From Deltaproteobacteria bacterium (GTDB lineage: Bacteria; Desulfobacterota; DSM-4660; Desulfatiglandales; HGW-15): a DNA stretch of 13,353 nt. Position 1 is the stretch's first letter. Each line of letters starts with the position of its first letter. Shown here one piece after another: positions 6,444 through 13,285 of this stretch. The notes under the pieces are model-generated. The model was not told the origin of the DNA. It did no database searches and saw nothing but the letters and a program-made list of their open reading frames with translations. The DNA lies in contig JAFDHB010000097.1 of the NCBI GenBank assembly GCA_019308985.1, positions 1 to 13,353 of the forward strand, written 5' to 3'. The position numbers and the translations under genes were made by a program.

Positions 6444-7217
6444 TCAAAACCAGAAACGAACTCCCACCACTAATGCCAGCTCTTCTAGATCTTCCCCCTC
6501 AGATTCGGCCATGTCGGCCGTTTCACCCAGTTCACGCGACCAGGTAACACCCAGGTAGGGCGCCAACTCGCGCCTGATCTCGTAACGCAACCTTGCACTC
6601 AAGCCAACAAAGTTGAAGCCCTGACCCACCCCAAACTCCTCTACCTCCTGGAAGGCAAACAAGGTCTCAAAGCGAGGCTGGAGAACTAGGCGCTGTGTCA
6701 ATCGTATGTCGTAGGTCGCCTGAAAATCCGCCGAGACATCCCCGTCTTCGCTGATCCGGAGATTCGTATCCACCTCAAATCTATAGGGGGAAAGACCCTG
6801 AAGACCGATAACAGCGGAAAGGCGGTCATGATCAGGACCAGGCTGCCAAATCCGTTGATAGCCGATCCCTGCCTGGAAATCCCAGAACGGGGCAAAAAGT
6901 CGTCCGTAAAGAACATCAAACTTCTCGACTTCGCTCCCTTCCTTTTCAGTGAAATCTTGACCTTCCGTCTCCACCCACAGTCGGTTGTAATCGCCGCCCA
7001 TCCAATATATGATATCCCAGCCCACAGCGTCAACTTCGTCTCCGGTTCGGTACTCGAGCTGATCCACCAAGAACATACTGTAGATCTCCGAATCATGGAT
7101 AGGCTCCGGCCAACCTTCCGGGGCACCGCTGGGTCTCGTTACGGTCTGCGCCATTGCGTACGCGCCGAAGGCCCAGACGCCTATCACGACTAATACAGCT
7201 TTCCATATTCTGGCCAT
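6444..7217 (-). CDS. copB: Copper resistance protein CopB/PcoB (outer-membrane barrel)
   Basis: This outer-membrane copper resistance protein has a signal peptide (MARIWKAVLVV...AYAMA-QT), then the CopB signature: PIHDSEIYSMFLVDQLEYR, VGWDIIYWMGGDYNRLWVETEG and repeated amphipathic beta-strands, including VLQPRFETLFAFQ and LSARLRYEIRRELAPYLGVTW. It ends in an aromatic FWF, as barrel proteins do. The His/Met-rich N-terminal extension seen in Pseudomonas CopB is absent, so copper binding would rely on the barrel. An upstream ATG at 7229 abuts the AAGGAG directly with no spacer. The ATG at 7217, with GGGG 6 bases before it, is more plausible and gives 257 residues. The gene begins just after the multicopper oxidase stop (7239), so the two are translationally linked. 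Confidence 0.9.
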   Translation of the reverse strand: MARIWKAVLVVIGVWAFGAYAMAQTVTRPSGAPEGWPEPIHDSEIYSMFLVDQLEYRTGDEVDAVGWDIIYWMGGDYNRLWVETEGQDFTEKEGSEVEKFDVLYGRLFAPFWDFQAGIGYQRIWQPGPDHDRLSAVIGLQGLSPYRFEVDTNLRISEDGDVSADFQATYDIRLTQRLVLQPRFETLFAFQEVEEFGVGQGFNFVGLSARLRYEIRRELAPYLGVTWSRELGETADMAESEGEDLEELALVVGVRFWF

Positions 7218-7238
7218 GTTCCGCCCCATCTCCTTGAG

Positions 7239-8984
7239 CTATGCGACCTGAACAACGCGAAACATCCCCATCTCCATATGGTAGAGAAGATGACAGTGAA
7301 AGGCCCAACGGCCGGGTGCGTCGGCAGATACCAATACGGAAAGACGCTCCGCCGGCTTGACACTGACAGTATGCTTGCGTGGGATGTGACGGCCGTGGCC
7401 GTTCTCCAGCTCCATCCACATACCATGAAGGTGGATGGGGTGTTCCATCATGGTGTCGTTGACCAGGACAAGCCGGAGCCGCTCACCATAGCGGAATGGG
7501 ATGGGGGTGTCGGTCTCGGAGAATTTCTTGCCGTCGAATCCCCAGATGTAACGCTCCATGTTCCCGGTCAAGTGCAACTCTACCTCCCTGCTGACCGGCC
7601 GCTCGTCAAAGTCGTCCTTCACCCGTTTCAGATCAGTGTAGACAAGCACCCGGTGACTAACATCATGTAATCCTGCTCCAGGCTCCCCGAGGCGGTCGCG
7701 CAGCACAACTGGCACCGAGCTGTTGCCCGGCCCGTGGTCGTCTGGACCATGCCTCGCCACGACGGGGCCATATCGTCGGCCCATGGTCCCGCTTCCCTTC
7801 ATCTTTCCCTTGGCCATGCCCCCCATGGCTCCCATATCCATACCCATATCCACCATGGTGCGCAGGGTCGGTCTGCGCAGCTCCGGTACTGGTGCGGTCA
7901 GCCCAGGCCCGGGTGCAAGGGTTCCACGGCCATACCCGCTGCGGTCCATGGCTTCGGCGAAGATCGTGTAGGCCCGGTCCTCCCGGGGATGCACAATCAC
8001 GTCGTAGGTCTCCGCTACCGCGATCTGGATCTCGTCGACTTCCACGGGTTCCACGTTCTGACCGTCTGCCTGAACTACGGTCAGGGGCAGGCCAGGAATC
8101 CTGAAGTTAAAGTAGCTCATGGTCGCCGCGTTGATGATGCGCAGACGCACCCGCTCACCTGGCTTGAACAGACCGGTCCAGTTATCCTCGGGCGCAAGCC
8201 CGTTGACCAGGTAAGTGTAAGTGTATCCCGTGATGTCTGCGATATCAGTGGGACTCATGCGCATCCGGGCCCAACTGAGGCGGTCTTTCATCGTAGCCGC
8301 GAACCCTTTGGTTGCAACATCTCTCAGAAGGTCCTCCAGGGTTCGCTGCTGAAAATTGTAATAACTGCTCATCTTCTTGAGCTTGGCCAGCACCTTGTAA
8401 GGGTTTTCAAAGGTCCAGTCCGAGAGCACTATTACATGCTCGCGCTCGTAGGCAAACGGATCAGGGATAACGGGGTCTATGATGAGAGGCCCGTAATGGC
8501 CCTGCTGTTCCTGGAGGCCGGTGTGGCTGTGATACCAGTATGTGCCACTCTGCCGAACCCGAAAGCGATAGGTAAAGGTTTCGCCGGGCCTTATCCCGGT
8601 ATAGCTCACGCCAGGCACTCCATCCAGTTCAAAGGGCAGGAGCACCCCGTGCCAATGGACTGAAGTGTCTTCATCAAGCTCATTGTGGACGCGGATGGTC
8701 GCCTGTTCCCCCTCCTTCAGTCGTAGCAGCGGCCCGGGCACAGTCCCGTTTATGGTAATGGCCCGGCCGGTGCGATCTCCCACCACAAGGTCCTGCCAGC
8801 GCACAAACAGGTCTATAGGCTCCCCTGGTCTTCTTTGGGTAAACTGAAACTTGGTGCCGGCGAGATCTTTAGCATAAGCCGGCATCAGGCCCCTCAGTGC
8901 CGCCATCAGGCCTGTAGTGGCCGCGTATTGAAGAAACTTTCGCCTGGTCAAGGAGCAACTGAAAGGGAAATTGGCACTTTTCAT
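7239..8984 (-). CDS. copA: CopA/PcoA-type copper resistance multicopper oxidase (Tat-exported)
   Basis: This is a 581-residue periplasmic multicopper oxidase. The Tat signal TRRKFLQ (13-19) precedes a hydrophobic segment ending in PAYA, so it is exported folded. Three cupredoxin domains follow. Copper ligands are complete: HWHG (110-113), WYHSH (150-154), HPIHLHG (515-521) and HCHLLYHMEMGM (563-574), the last giving the type 1 Cys and axial Met. The short Met-rich stretch around MGMDMGAMGGMAKGKMKG is typical of CopA and supplies extra Cu+ sites. It oxidises Cu+ to the less toxic Cu2+ and sequesters copper. GGAGA lies 7-8 bases before the ATG. GTTTATC repeats about 40-80 bases upstream may be regulatory. 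It forms a unit with copB; whether the small gene upstream is in the same transcript is unclear. This is not the P-type ATPase, also called CopA, at the right end of the window. Confidence 0.95.
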   Translation of the reverse strand: MKSANFPFSCSLTRRKFLQYAATTGLMAALRGLMPAYAKDLAGTKFQFTQRRPGEPIDLFVRWQDLVVGDRTGRAITINGTVPGPLLRLKEGEQATIRVHNELDEDTSVHWHGVLLPFELDGVPGVSYTGIRPGETFTYRFRVRQSGTYWYHSHTGLQEQQGHYGPLIIDPVIPDPFAYEREHVIVLSDWTFENPYKVLAKLKKMSSYYNFQQRTLEDLLRDVATKGFAATMKDRLSWARMRMSPTDIADITGYTYTYLVNGLAPEDNWTGLFKPGERVRLRIINAATMSYFNFRIPGLPLTVVQADGQNVEPVEVDEIQIAVAETYDVIVHPREDRAYTIFAEAMDRSGYGRGTLAPGPGLTAPVPELRRPTLRTMVDMGMDMGAMGGMAKGKMKGSGTMGRRYGPVVARHGPDDHGPGNSSVPVVLRDRLGEPGAGLHDVSHRVLVYTDLKRVKDDFDERPVSREVELHLTGNMERYIWGFDGKKFSETDTPIPFRYGERLRLVLVNDTMMEHPIHLHGMWMELENGHGRHIPRKHTVSVKPAERLSVLVSADAPGRWAFHCHLLYHMEMGMFRVVQVA

Positions 8985-9026
8985 TCTTACTCTCCGGTAC
9001 GTTTTCGCTTATCTCTTTGTCCCAAG

Positions 9027-9066
9027 GTTTATCGCAAACGCGCAGTGATAAACAACCGGGATAAAC
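9027..9066. promoter_or_regulatory. GTTTATC triple repeat upstream of copA, possible operator
   Basis: GTTTATC occurs at 9027-9033 on the + strand, and its complement GATAAAC occurs at 9047-9053 and 9060-9066. The first two form an inverted repeat with a 13-base spacer; the last two are direct repeats 13 bases apart. The array lies 43-82 bases upstream of the multicopper oxidase start. It does not match the CopR/CusR or CueR consensus I know, so the cognate regulator is unknown. Confidence 0.35.
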
Positions 9067-9089
9067 TCTAATCGTAAGGTGCAGATTGC

Positions 9090-9281
9090 TTAGATCGGCA
9101 ACAAGCGCTCAAGTTGAATAAAGCCGAAAAAGGCCAGCAAGGGAACCGGAGATGTTGCCAGAACAATAGTAAGGAAAAACCATTTCAATGGGACCAATCG
9201 ACTCGCTCCGCAAACTAAGGAAATCCCACCACCCCCACCAAAAAGGTAATTCCCTGGCAGATTGAGCAGGAGCACTAGCAT
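9090..9281 (-). CDS. Small glycine-rich membrane protein, N-terminus uncertain
   Basis: This small hydrophobic protein, 63 residues from the only in-frame ATG, contains LLLNLPGNYLFGGGGGISLV, followed by a second membrane helix (PLKWFFLTIVLATSPVPLLAFFGF). The LNLPGN-x-GGGGGI pattern resembles short conserved hypothetical membrane proteins I recall near metal-resistance genes; the function is unknown. The ATG has no ribosome binding site. The frame continues open upstream as LKLRRHRLGCYVFKYRYL, which looks like the genuine positively charged N-terminal part of such proteins, yet contains no ATG, GTG or TTG. The gene may have lost its start, or be a remnant. It follows the DUF302 gene by about 150 bases on the same strand. 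Another overlapping frame (9109-9309) gives no sensible protein. Confidence 0.5.
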   Translation of the reverse strand: MLVLLLNLPGNYLFGGGGGISLVCGASRLVPLKWFFLTIVLATSPVPLLAFFGFIQLERLLPI

Positions 9282-9427
9282 CAGGTAGCGATACTTGAAT
9301 ACATAACATCCGAGCCTGTGTCTTCGAAGTTTTAGGGTAATGATAGAAGTTTCAGCTACTGAATTTACCTGATATCCTCCACCTGAGCTATGTCTCGTGA
9401 CCTTGCTTTGGGAGAAAGCTCTTCTAG

Positions 9428-9724
9428 CTAAGCCAAGCTGTCGATCACCCTTTTCAGCTTTGCTGCGACTTCTTCGGCAATTTTCACCAGATCTTCATTT
9501 TGAATGACTTCCAGCGCAGATACGGGATTGATAGCCGCAACATAAGCCTTTTGGTCGTCCGTCTCATAGACGATGACGTTACATGGCAAAAGGAGCCCCA
9601 CATCCAGGTCCACTCCCAGAGATTGATAGGCATAGGCTGGATTACAGGCGCCCAATATCACATAGCGCCTGAAACCTTTGTCCAGTTTCTTCTTCAGGGT
9701 CTCCTTGACATCTATCTCCGTCAA
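9428..9724 (-). CDS. DUF302 domain protein, N-terminally truncated
   Basis: The reading matches the DUF302 family from TEIDVKETLKKKL onward, with RRYVILGACNP (19-29), the aliphatic LGVDLDVGLLLPCNVIVYE (36-54) and the C-terminal helix AEEVAAKLKRVI. Family members are about 125-130 residues and begin with a strand-helix unit ending in GFGVLTEIDVK. Here that first ~25-30 residues is missing: the frame upstream of the TTG reads only PFGE before merging into the end of the rhodanese gene. If translated, it would start at the TTG that overlaps the rhodanese TGA (TTGA), giving 98 residues. DUF302 is a small alpha/beta fold of unknown biochemical role, often found beside sulfur and metal genes. Loss of the first strand probably destabilises it, so this may be a pseudogene. 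Confidence 0.8.
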   Translation of the reverse strand: MTEIDVKETLKKKLDKGFRRYVILGACNPAYAYQSLGVDLDVGLLLPCNVIVYETDDQKAYVAAINPVSALEVIQNEDLVKIAEEVAAKLKRVIDSLA

Positions 9725-9745
9725 TTCCCCAAAAGGCGTAAGACG
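9721..9745. other. Probable deletion junction joining rhodanese and DUF302 genes
   Basis: On the minus strand the rhodanese frame reads V-L-R-L-L-G-N-stop, while the DUF302 frame through the same bases reads P-F-G-E-L-T-E-I-D. Family resemblance ends for one protein and begins for the other within the same TTTTGGGG tract (9728-9735). This is what a deletion between two short TTTGGGG-like matches would leave. Confidence 0.55.
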
Positions 9746-10539
9746 AAATAGGTCTGGGCCGCACGCCTTCCACTCTGGCAGTACACCACAATCAATTTAC
9801 CCTTTTTGACCTGGGCCTTGTAGTACATGTTTCTCAGCTCTTTCGCTTCTTTGATCGTACCTTCCCTGGTAAGGTTATTCTTCCATTCCAGGTGGATACC
9901 AGGGATGTGTCCTCCCCTCGCTGACCTGGCAAGCTCACCCGTGAACTCTCCCCTGCTGCGAACATCCAGGATGACCATATCAGGCTTGTGGAGGTTCTTC
10001 AAGATCCAGGTGCCTGTCACCAGCTTGAAAGGATTCGGGTTGGCCTTGTATATCCTATCCTCCATCTCGGGTGTTTTGCGGGTTATCCCGCGTCCCTCAC
10101 GAATCCACTTTGCCCAGCCACCGTTCAAAACCGACATGTTCTTATGCCCCAGATAATCCAGTATCCAAAAGACCCTCGCAGCAGAAGTCCCGGTCGTGTT
10201 ATCATAGATGACAACTCTGCTCTGGTTATCGATCCCCTTCAGACCCAAGATCCTTTCCACCTCTTTCACAGGTGCCAGCATGCCCCTCACACCATTCACA
10301 ATGGCCGTGATTTCTTTTCGATCCGGGTGTATGGCGTTGGGTATATGCCCCTGCTCGTAATCCGCTGGCCTTCGGGCATCCAGGATCCGTATCCCCGGGT
10401 CGTTCAGGTGTTCAGAAAGCCACTCGGTTTGGACCAGAAACTCTCCGTTGGCGAATCTAGCCGCCTCGGCATTGTCCAAGTGGGACGCAATCAAGGCAAA
10501 GGATACTGCGATTATCGCTAATACGTGCCTAAAATCCAT
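9721..10539 (-). CDS. Exported tandem-rhodanese sulfurtransferase, C-terminally truncated
   Basis: This thiosulfate/3-mercaptopyruvate sulfurtransferase-type protein has a signal peptide (MDFRHVLAIIAVSFALIASH..AEA). The inactive N-terminal rhodanese domain includes ILDARRPADYEQGHIPNA and VLNGGWAKW, with Asp in YDNTTG where Cys would be. The catalytic C-terminal domain has LDVRSRGEFTG, GHIPGIHLEW and the active loop CQSGRRAA, with Cys254 the persulfide carrier. Homologues continue after VLRLLG with a segment like YxVxxYDGSWxEW; here TGA follows after one more residue (Asn), so about 15-25 residues are missing. I chose ATG 10539 over TTG 10545 because GGGAGG lies 8 bases before it, giving 272 residues. 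In a copper cluster it may supply or consume reactive sulfur that binds copper. The final strand/helix packs on the fold, so activity is doubtful. Confidence 0.85.
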   Translation of the reverse strand: MDFRHVLAIIAVSFALIASHLDNAEAARFANGEFLVQTEWLSEHLNDPGIRILDARRPADYEQGHIPNAIHPDRKEITAIVNGVRGMLAPVKEVERILGLKGIDNQSRVVIYDNTTGTSAARVFWILDYLGHKNMSVLNGGWAKWIREGRGITRKTPEMEDRIYKANPNPFKLVTGTWILKNLHKPDMVILDVRSRGEFTGELARSARGGHIPGIHLEWKNNLTREGTIKEAKELRNMYYKAQVKKGKLIVVYCQSGRRAAQTYFVLRLLGN

Positions 10540-10561
10540 GATCAATACCTCCCTTGACGTT

Positions 10562-10617
10562 ACGGTATCGGTTATTGGTTGCTGGTTGCTGGTTATCGGT
10601 TATCAGTTATGAGTTAT
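10562..10617. repeat. Imperfect heptamer tandem repeat (consensus YGGTTAT)
   Basis: Eight units of exactly seven bases follow one another: ACGGTAT, CGGTTAT, TGGTTGC, TGGTTGC, TGGTTAT, CGGTTAT, CAGTTAT, GAGTTAT. The array lies 23-78 bases upstream of the rhodanese ATG, where a promoter would be expected. Seven-base phasing is under one helical turn, so it does not look like a regular operator array; slippage-generated simple sequence is likely. The unit is too short and spacer-free for CRISPR. Confidence 0.75.
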
Positions 10618-10797
10618 TTGTCGGCGGTCTGTGGCTGGGGAATCCCTGTGAAAAGCAAAGTCTGCAGGATAACCTACCGCTCACCGCCCTTCCGCTCTGG
10701 AAAAAACGGGAGAGCCGGAAAGAGGAGCATGCACAAGACTATGTGTTTAGTAAACTTCCCTGGCATGCTGATCCATCCTTTCCAGCCCTTTCCGTGT

Positions 10798-11632
10798 TCA
10801 TGCCGCAGCCGGCATGGGAGGTTTGAACCGTCGCAACCTGAGCGCATTGCTCACCACGGTCACCGAGGAGAGCCCCATGGCCGCCGCTGCAAAAATGGGG
10901 TTCAGCAGTATTCCGAAGAATGGAAACAGTATGCCCGCCGCCACGGGAATGAGGGTGGTGTTGTAGATAAAGGCCCAGAACAGGTTTTGCTTGATGTTCC
11001 GCAGGGTGGCCTTGCTAAGGGCTATGGCAGTCACGACTCCCCTCAGGTCTCCGCTGATCAAAGTGATGTCCGACGACTCCATGGCAACATCCGTACCGGT
11101 GCCGATGGCAATGCCTACGTCCGCCTGTGCCAGCGCAGGTGCGTCATTGATACCGTCACCGACCATTGCCACCTTTTTCCCTTCGGCCTGGAGCTTCTTC
11201 ACCTCGTGGGCCTTGCCTTCAGGCAAAACCTCTGCCAGGACCCGGTCGATCCCGATTTGTCTCGCAATGGCCTGTGCCGTCCTCCTGTTGTCACCCGTGA
11301 TCATGGCGACCTCTATACCCATACTGTGGAGGGCATCCACGGCTTCCTTTGAATTTTCCTTGAGGGTGTCGGCCACAGCGATGATGCCCGCGGGCCTTTG
11401 GTCGATAGCCACGAACATGGGGGTTTTTCCCTGGTTTGAAAGCTCCTCTCCTTTTTTCTCAAAACCGTTCAGCTCAATGCCCCGGTCTTTCATCAGCTTC
11501 ATGTTCCCCAACAACAGATCCTTTCCTCGGATCGTGGCCTTTATTCCATGACCGGTGATGGCGTTGAACCCATCCGGCTCGATCAGGGAAAGGTTTTCCT
11601 CCTTGGCCCTATTGACAATGGACTCCCCCAGG
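10798..11632 (-). pseudogene. copA: C-terminal part of Cu+-exporting P1B ATPase, cut off by frameshift
   Basis: This stretch continues the ATPase of 11583-13154 in another frame. Directly after the shift it reads [10 protein letters not shown], completing the HPLGE motif, then [13 protein letters not shown] (nucleotide-binding GxG), then [25 protein letters not shown] (hinge), YNTTLIP in the seventh helix and [11 protein letters not shown] in the eighth. The YN and M-SS residues are the Cu+-site residues of P1B-1 ATPases. The end, [14 protein letters not shown], looks like a natural C-terminus. Alone it lacks the CPC helix and the phosphorylated Asp, so it cannot work; the TTG at 11514 is not a credible start. 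Adding one base would give a full protein of about 785 residues. Confidence 0.85.
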
Positions 11633-13154
11633 GGTGTTCGGAGCCCTTTTCCGCTGAGGCCGCATAGCGAAGGATATCCTCTTCCCTATAATCGTTGAAT
11701 GCGATGATGTCCGTCACGGAGGGTTCGCCCTTGGTCAATGTGCCCGTCTTATCCATTACCACTACGTTGAGCTTGTGAGCCGTCTCCAGGGCCTCACCTC
11801 CGCGGATTAGAATCCCGTTCTCGGCCCCTTTTCCGGTCCCTACCATTATGGACGTGGGCGTTGCCAATCCCAGGGCGCAGGGACAGGCGATGATGAGTAC
11901 GGCGACGAAATTAAGCACCGCGTAGGTGAGGGCGGGAGCAGGTCCCCAGAAATACCAGATAATGAACGTCAGAACGGCAATTCCTATTACCACGGGCACA
12001 AAGTAGCTTGCGATAATATCGGCAAGCCGCGCAATGGGAGGCTTTGAGCCCTGGGCCTCCTCCACCATCTTTATTATCTGGGCGAGCATGGTATCCTTGC
12101 CCACCTTGGTTGCTTCAAAGGTAAAGGAGCCGCTCTTGTTGATAGTAGCCCCTATCACTTCGTCCCCTGGATTCTTTTCCACGGGAATCGGCTCCCCTGT
12201 AACCATTGACTCGTCGACCGAAGACCGCCCCTTTTTTACTATGCCGTCCACGGGAATCTTTTCGCCGGGTCGAACAACCACAAGGTCGCCTATGCGTACC
12301 TCTTCCACGGGTATATCCATCTCCTTACCATCCCTGATCACACGAGCGGTCTTTGCCTGCAATCCGATCAGCTTCTTGATGGCCTCCGAAGTCTGCCCCT
12401 TGGCCCTGGCCTCCAAGAGCCTTCCCAGCAAGATGAGCACGATGATGGCACCGGCCGTGTCAAAATAGACCTCGGCTACCAGCCCTTGGGCCGTGAATAG
12501 TTGCGGAAAGAACGTGGCCAAGAAACTGTAAACATATGCTGCTGAGGTTCCCACGGCGATTAGGGTGTTCATGTCGGCAGACTTGTGCTTGGCGGTCTTC
12601 CAGGCCCCGGTATAGAATTGCCATCCCACCCAGAACTGGACGGGGGTCTGAAAGAGGAGCTGAAGATAGAAGTTTACATTCCTCCCCAGCTCAAAGAAAT
12701 TGGACAATCCCAGGGTCTTCCAATAGGCCAGGAGAAAAATAGGGACAACCAGGATCACGCCTGTAAGCAATTTGCGTTTCAGCTTCCTGTATTCAGCCTC
12801 CCTTGCGGCCTTCTCCCGATCGACCATTTCCTCCTTCCCAATCGCCTCTGTTTCAAGGACTTCGTAGCCTGCGTCTCTGACCGCCTTCTTGAAGTCTCCG
12901 GTCGTGACGGTGCCGGGAATATACTGGACAGTCGCCCTTTCCGTGGCAAAATTGACGTTCGCACGAACCACGCCTTCCAGTCCCTTTAGTGCGTTTTCCA
13001 CCTTCTTGACACAGGAGGCGCAGGACATGCCGTGGATTGAGAGGGTGACCTTTTCCACGCCGCTGTCATAACCCAAGCCCTTTCCTTCGAATGTAGTCCT
13101 GGCAGGAGCCGACTTTTCATCCACGATCATGCCACATACTAGATCCATAGGCAT
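11583..13154 (-). CDS. copA: Cu+-exporting P1B-type ATPase, N-terminal part (frameshifted)
   Basis: This copper efflux ATPase moves Cu+ from cytosol to periplasm. Numbering from the first ATG (13163): a YHS-like start [21 protein letters not shown] (8-28) lacking the usual FCxxxC half; a heavy-metal-associated domain with GMSCASC (45-51); membrane helices; the actuator TGE (322-324); the copper-gating CPC (427-429) in [11 protein letters not shown]; and the phosphorylation site DKTGT (Asp471). After SEHP (508-511) the frame is lost: a C is missing from the run at 11631-11634, giving [15 protein letters not shown] and a stop. I chose ATG 13154 because AGGAG lies 9 bases before it, whereas it abuts the ATG at 13163. 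The frameshift may be real or a sequencing error; as written, no intact ATPase is made. Confidence 0.9.
   Translation of the reverse strand: MPMDLVCGMIVDEKSAPARTTFEGKGLGYDSGVEKVTLSIHGMSCASCVKKVENALKGLEGVVRANVNFATERATVQYIPGTVTTGDFKKAVRDAGYEVLETEAIGKEEMVDREKAAREAEYRKLKRKLLTGVILVVPIFLLAYWKTLGLSNFFELGRNVNFYLQLLFQTPVQFWVGWQFYTGAWKTAKHKSADMNTLIAVGTSAAYVYSFLATFFPQLFTAQGLVAEVYFDTAGAIIVLILLGRLLEARAKGQTSEAIKKLIGLQAKTARVIRDGKEMDIPVEEVRIGDLVVVRPGEKIPVDGIVKKGRSSVDESMVTGEPIPVEKNPGDEVIGATINKSGSFTFEATKVGKDTMLAQIIKMVEEAQGSKPPIARLADIIASYFVPVVIGIAVLTFIIWYFWGPAPALTYAVLNFVAVLIIACPCALGLATPTSIMVGTGKGAENGILIRGGEALETAHKLNVVVMDKTGTLTKGEPSVTDIIAFNDYREEDILRYAASAEKGSEHPWGSPLSIGPRRKTFP
11631..11634 (-). other. Single-base deletion in a C-run of the ATPase gene
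   Basis: The minus strand reads CAC CCC TGG GGG AG; family sequence HPLGES needs CAC CCC CTG GGG GAG TCC. One C is missing from a run of five. Both flanking frames are otherwise free of stops and match the family throughout. Confidence 0.85.
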
Positions 13155-13163
13155 TATAATCAT

Positions 13164-13168
13164 CTCCT
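13164..13168 (-). promoter_or_regulatory. Ribosome binding site deciding the ATPase start
   Basis: AGGAG on the minus strand directly abuts one ATG (13163) and lies 9 bases before another (13154). Only the second spacing is workable. A small GGGGA/TCCCC hairpin (13172-13190) lies just upstream. Confidence 0.6.
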
Positions 13169-13219
13169 TTCGGGGACCAAGAAGATCCCCAAGATATCTA
13201 TATTATCCTTCTAACCCCT

Positions 13220-13232
13220 GTTCTCGGAGAAC
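13220..13232. promoter_or_regulatory. Perfect palindrome GTTCTC-G-GAGAAC, possible operator
   Basis: A 13-base perfect palindrome lies 66-78 bases upstream of the ATPase start, in the position of a repressor or activator site. It does not match CueR or CsoR consensus sites known to me, and no regulator gene is in the window. Confidence 0.3.
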
Positions 13233-13239
13233 TAAACAA

Positions 13240-13285
13240 GATGGCTTCGTAAAAAGTCCAATTTCTGCGTTGCGCTTCATCCCTG
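13240..13285. repeat. Fragment resembling a dispersed 'CTTCGTAAAAAGTC' repeat
   Basis: The segment starts GATGGCTTCGTAAAAAGTCC and continues into TTTCTGCGTTGCGCTTCATC. I recall near-identical modules as dispersed, often palindromic intergenic repeats in Desulfobacterota genomes, where a matching arm (GACTTTTTACGAAG) closes the element. No second arm is visible before the window ends, so it is a partial copy or the arm lies outside. The identification is from memory and unverified. Confidence 0.4.

Noticed and set aside
7740..7850. Possible double frameshift in the Met-rich region of the multicopper oxidase
   Set aside because: The residues after it (HGPDDHGPGNSSVP, then LGEPGAGL) match what is expected of CopA proteins, so the frame appears intact.
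7734..8663. Long + strand open frame of 309 codons opposite the multicopper oxidase gene
   Set aside because: Antisense to a gene with all copper motifs; the translated product is His/Gly/Arg-rich in the way of a GC-driven shadow frame.
8900..9090. Consensus CueR or CopR/CusR site upstream of copA
   Set aside because: Neither the CueR-like dyad nor the CopR box is visible; only the GTTTATC repeats stand out.
9109..9309. 66-codon minus-strand frame with its own ATG over the small membrane gene
   Set aside because: Its translation is not protein-like, whereas the other frame gives two clean membrane helices and the LNLPGN-GGGGGI pattern.
10562..10617. CRISPR array
   Set aside because: The repeat unit is seven bases with no spacers and no cas genes nearby.
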